Positions 61,346 to 64,000 of a stretch of DNA of 64,000 nt are shown one piece after another (positions within the stretch are counted from its first letter, which is position 1; each line of letters starts with the position of its first letter). A model generated the notes under the pieces. The model worked only from the letters and a program-made list of their open reading frames with translations. It was not told where the DNA came from and did not search any database. This stretch comes from Thermoguttaceae bacterium (lineage in GTDB: Bacteria > Planctomycetota > Planctomycetia > Pirellulales > Thermoguttaceae), in NCBI GenBank assembly GCA_017405595.1, contig JAFRAC010000001.1:36395-100394 (forward strand), in the 5' to 3' direction. Position numbers and translations under genes: made by a program.

Positions 61346-61573
61346 CTATTTCGCAGAGCCGGTGCGGCTGCGGAGCCGGGAGCCGGATTAAAAGCGCCCG
61401 GGGCGCACCGCGGGGGCTACCGCACCGTATCCCCTCTATCGGGAAATCTTTTGCTCAATTCGGCGAAAAGTTGCTTTTTATCTGAAAAGAGACGGGGACG
61501 CCGTGGGGTCGCGCGGGTTCTCGGTTTCGTGGGAATAAACCGAAAAACAAGGGTCGGAAGGATAAAACCGAAG

Positions 61574-63808
61574 TTAGGGAAGATCCGGTTTTCCGCCGAC
61601 GGTGAACCGGACCGGTTTCGAACGGAGCCGGTGCCGAAGCAGCATGTAGAGGATGACCATAAAGAGAAATCCCGACAGCAGATAATAAACTCCCTGCGAA
61701 AACGGGCCGCCGTCCGAACCGGACTCGCCGGGGGTCCATGTGCCGGAAAGGCCGATCATGAGCGGGACCGCAATCCAGCTTTTCCCCTCCTTGTCGGAAT
61801 CGAGAAAACCGGGCGCCAGGGTCGAGTTGGCGGTATCGATGCGGTACGCCCACGGCTTGTAAAGGAATCCCGTCAGCGTCACTTCCTGCCGGTAATCGGG
61901 GCCGGAACCGAGCGTCATCAGCGTGCCGTCGGCCGACCGGGGGAGTTCCGGAATGCAGAACAGAATCGGGTAATCCTGCGAGTCGGCGGTGAACAGGTAG
62001 AGTTCATAATAATGATCGGGCCCGCCGAGCGCCTGAATCTCACTGTCGGGGACCAGAACCGGCTGCGCGCGGCGCACGTGGCCGGTAAGCCGGACCGGTT
62101 TCCCCTGCGAGTCGGCGGGACGGTTGAACAGGTCGGCCGCGGATAACGGGGTAAGCGCGTCGGCGGGGACCGGAGGCGCTTTCGCCGCCTCGGCCAGAAG
62201 GCCGTAGAACGGGTACCGGTCGTCGGGGGTAAGGCGGAAATTGCGGAGCATCCGCTTGCGGTCCGCGCCGGGCGGAAGCTGCGCCAGTTCGCTGATCGCG
62301 TGCGCTTCGACCCGGTCGAAAAGCGAAACGTCGAATCCCAGCCGGCCGAGCGCGTCGGGCGCGCCGTACCACGCCAGCCGCGGCGCGATGATGACCGGGG
62401 ATTCGAACTTCTCGAAAAAGATGCCCAGTCCCGCCGTCTTTGCGCCGGTTCCCTGTTCGCCGTCCGGCCCCCAGCCTTTCGGAATCGCGGGCGTGTAGAT
62501 GACCAGCGGCGTGCTTTCCGCGTCGAGTTCGACCCGGTAGAGGTCGATCGGCGCGAAATCGGCGCGCACGTCGAGCCGCTTGCGGCTGATGCGCGTGACC
62601 GTGCCGGTAAACCGGACCGGTTCCCCGAACCGGTCCGGAAACGCCAGGGCGGCGGCGGGGTCCGAAACGGCGCTGGCGGCCAGCAGGCCGGGAGAAATCC
62701 CGTTCTGAAGCCGGGCGGTCAGGATCTGGAGCGACTCTTCGAACGCCAGACTCTCTTCCGACTCGCTCTCGAAAAGCGCGTCGGCGTCCAACGGCGTAAC
62801 CTCTTCCCAGAACCGGCGGTCGAGCTGCGGCTGGAACGGGTCGGGGTCGGCGGGGTCGGCTTCGTCGGCGGCGGCGAGGGCGCCCGCCGAAATGAACGCG
62901 GCCAGAAGGAGGGGGAGGATTTTGCCCGCGCCGGAAGCGGGAGGGGCGGAGTCGGAGCTTTCGGAGTTGGGTTCTTCGGGGGCGGAGTTGGAGTCGGAGG
63001 CGGGGTCAGTGTCGGGGTCGGCGTTTTCCGGTTCGGCGGTGCGGCGGGCCGCCGCCTCTTTGAGTGTTTCGAGGTCGGATTCGTCGAACCGGAAATCGGG
63101 GTCGGCGGTCTCGTGCCGCATGGCGGGTTTAAGGGTCCGGTTCCGGCGCGAACGGAACAGGATGAACCGGACCGAAAGCCACAGGAAGAAGAGGGCTGCC
63201 AGTGCGATCCCTTTCAGGAACCAGGGGGACCGGACGGCGGGCGCCTCGCCCGGTTTCGGGGCGGCGGAAACGACCGTGAATGTGTCGCAGACGATGACCG
63301 GGGAGGAGTAGAAATCGTCGCCGGCGTTGTACGAGGCGAGCCGGTAAAAGATGCCGTCGGCGGTGATCCGGTCCCGGCCCAGGGGGGCGGAATCGTCTTC
63401 GGCGGGAACGACGCCCGGCGGCAGTGTGCGGGAAAGAAGCCGGATCGGCACGCTCCGCTCGTCGGGCAGAAGGACCCACGATTCGTAACAGGTCTCGATG
63501 TGGAGCCCGTCCTCCTTTTCGGCCGGCATCGAAATCTCGAATGTGCGGAGAAGCCGGCCGGTGATGCGGACCGGTTTGCCGCGGTATGCCCGGCTCTGGC
63601 GCGAAAGGGGAATGAATCCGGTAAACGTGTCGGCAGGCGCCGGAGCGGCGGCGGCGCGGGTCCAGAGCTCTTCGATCTGCGCGCGTTCCCGGGGAACGAA
63701 AAGAGGGAGCCCGTCCGAAATCTCGTCGGCGGCAAACGCGGTGAGGGGGAGGAGGGTGAGGAGGAGGAAGGCGAGGAAAGGGAGAGGGGGAAGGGTGCGG
63801 GGGGTCAG
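61574..63808 (-). CDS. Large membrane protein with repeated OB-like modules
   Basis: About 744 residues if translation begins at CTG 63808. The first ATG at 63529 would miss a clear signal peptide (PFLAFLLLTLLPLTAFAAD). A run of 12-13 G residues just upstream (63809-63821) may hide the true start by an indel. Transmembrane helices lie near ALAALFFLWLSVRFILF and, at the end, YYLLSGFLFMVILYMLL. A second signal-like segment (LPLLLAAFISAGALAAADEA) sits in the middle, so this may be a fusion. Three modules share the core KPVRITG, EPVRFTG and KPVRLTG and look OB-fold-like. Function unknown. Confidence 0.6.
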   Translation of the reverse strand: MTPRTLPPLPFLAFLLLTLLPLTAFAADEISDGLPLFVPRERAQIEELWTRAAAAPAPADTFTGFIPLSRQSRAYRGKPVRITGRLLRTFEISMPAEKEDGLHIETCYESWVLLPDERSVPIRLLSRTLPPGVVPAEDDSAPLGRDRITADGIFYRLASYNAGDDFYSSPVIVCDTFTVVSAAPKPGEAPAVRSPWFLKGIALAALFFLWLSVRFILFRSRRNRTLKPAMRHETADPDFRFDESDLETLKEAAARRTAEPENADPDTDPASDSNSAPEEPNSESSDSAPPASGAGKILPLLLAAFISAGALAAADEADPADPDPFQPQLDRRFWEEVTPLDADALFESESEESLAFEESLQILTARLQNGISPGLLAASAVSDPAAALAFPDRFGEPVRFTGTVTRISRKRLDVRADFAPIDLYRVELDAESTPLVIYTPAIPKGWGPDGEQGTGAKTAGLGIFFEKFESPVIIAPRLAWYGAPDALGRLGFDVSLFDRVEAHAISELAQLPPGADRKRMLRNFRLTPDDRYPFYGLLAEAAKAPPVPADALTPLSAADLFNRPADSQGKPVRLTGHVRRAQPVLVPDSEIQALGGPDHYYELYLFTADSQDYPILFCIPELPRSADGTLMTLGSGPDYRQEVTLTGFLYKPWAYRIDTANSTLAPGFLDSDKEGKSWIAVPLMIGLSGTWTPGESGSDGGPFSQGVYYLLSGFLFMVILYMLLRHRLRSKPVRFTVGGKPDLP

Positions 63809-63861
63809 TGGGGGGGGGGGCGGGTAAGGGAGGTTTCCGGGAAGGCGGAAGGCCTGCAGCG

Positions 63862-64000
63862 GAGCTTTCCGGGGTTATCGGATCGAATACCCCCACTTGA
63901 AGAGTGGGGGCTTAGTGAGGGTGCGTTTCAGCTTTGTGAAAGCGGCGGGGACTCCTCCCCCGTTTATAGAACGGGGGGTTCCTCCGCCGCACCGAGCCGA
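63862..64000 (+). repeat. Two-hairpin repeat, copy R7, cut by the window end
   Basis: Stem 1 (63890-63910) CCCCCACT-TGAAG-AGTGGGGG; stem 2 (63957-63977) CCCCCGTT-TATAG-AACGGGGG, the same combination as in R3. The copy is cut off in CCGCACCGAG at the window edge. Confidence 0.8.

Overview
The window looks like part of a planctomycete chromosome, most likely a gut or anaerobic Pirellulales-type lineage (lineage by inference). It is G+C-rich and densely coding. The phylum-level clues are: a secreted beta-helix/dockerin protein at 54140 that begins with the planctomycete LE-x-R-x-LL signature; a 74-residue small basic protein at 34984-35208 of the type confined to Planctomycetes, Verrucomicrobia and Chlamydiae; two adjacent clpP genes behind tig; and many secreted, Sel1-repeat and lipoprotein genes of unknown function. 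There is no rRNA, no CRISPR array and no recognisable transposase. One tRNA is present (Gly, anticodon GCC).

Layout. 1-8.4 kb: housekeeping genes (YchF-like GTPase, ACT-domain regulator, UPF0210 protein, CoaB, ValS, Tgt), ending in an 86-bp tandem repeat that contains the tgt stop codon. 8.6-15.2 kb: leftward secreted genes, namely a duplicated 447-residue TIM-barrel-like protein, a LolA/DUF1573-like protein and a GH28-like beta-helix. Two related structured elements (A and B) lie beside them. 15.6-21 kb: an accessory stretch with a DUF234-type ATPase behind a perfect 11-bp inverted repeat, an A+T-richer GmrSD-like DUF262/HNH gene, and a pair of unknown paralogues each followed by a repeat. 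21-25 kb: lipoprotein, clpP, clpP, tig, a nested inverted-repeat element and tRNA-Gly. 25-45 kb: FHA protein, LacZ-like GH2 enzyme with an inserted domain, FolD, MnmG, two Sel1 proteins, the small basic protein, a 930-residue secreted protein, an acyltransferase-like protein, PyrK, a coiled-coil protein, a lipoprotein and ClpC. 45-58.5 kb: SSS symporter, duplicated secreted proteins, DUF3089 hydrolase, papain-like protein, dockerin protein, esterase, BNR/sialidase-like protein and a truncated acetyl xylan esterase. 58.5-64 kb: repeat-rich DNA around a small lipoprotein, a FliA/WhiG-family sigma factor with a separate 53-residue sigma region-4 microprotein two bases behind it, and a large membrane protein.

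How the genes fit together. The secreted hydrolases, symporter and dockerin protein suggest growth on complex glycans (inference). The least explained features are the sigma-4 microprotein, a family of seven two-hairpin repeats all in the same orientation with compensated stems, and the A/B elements, which also show compensated changes.
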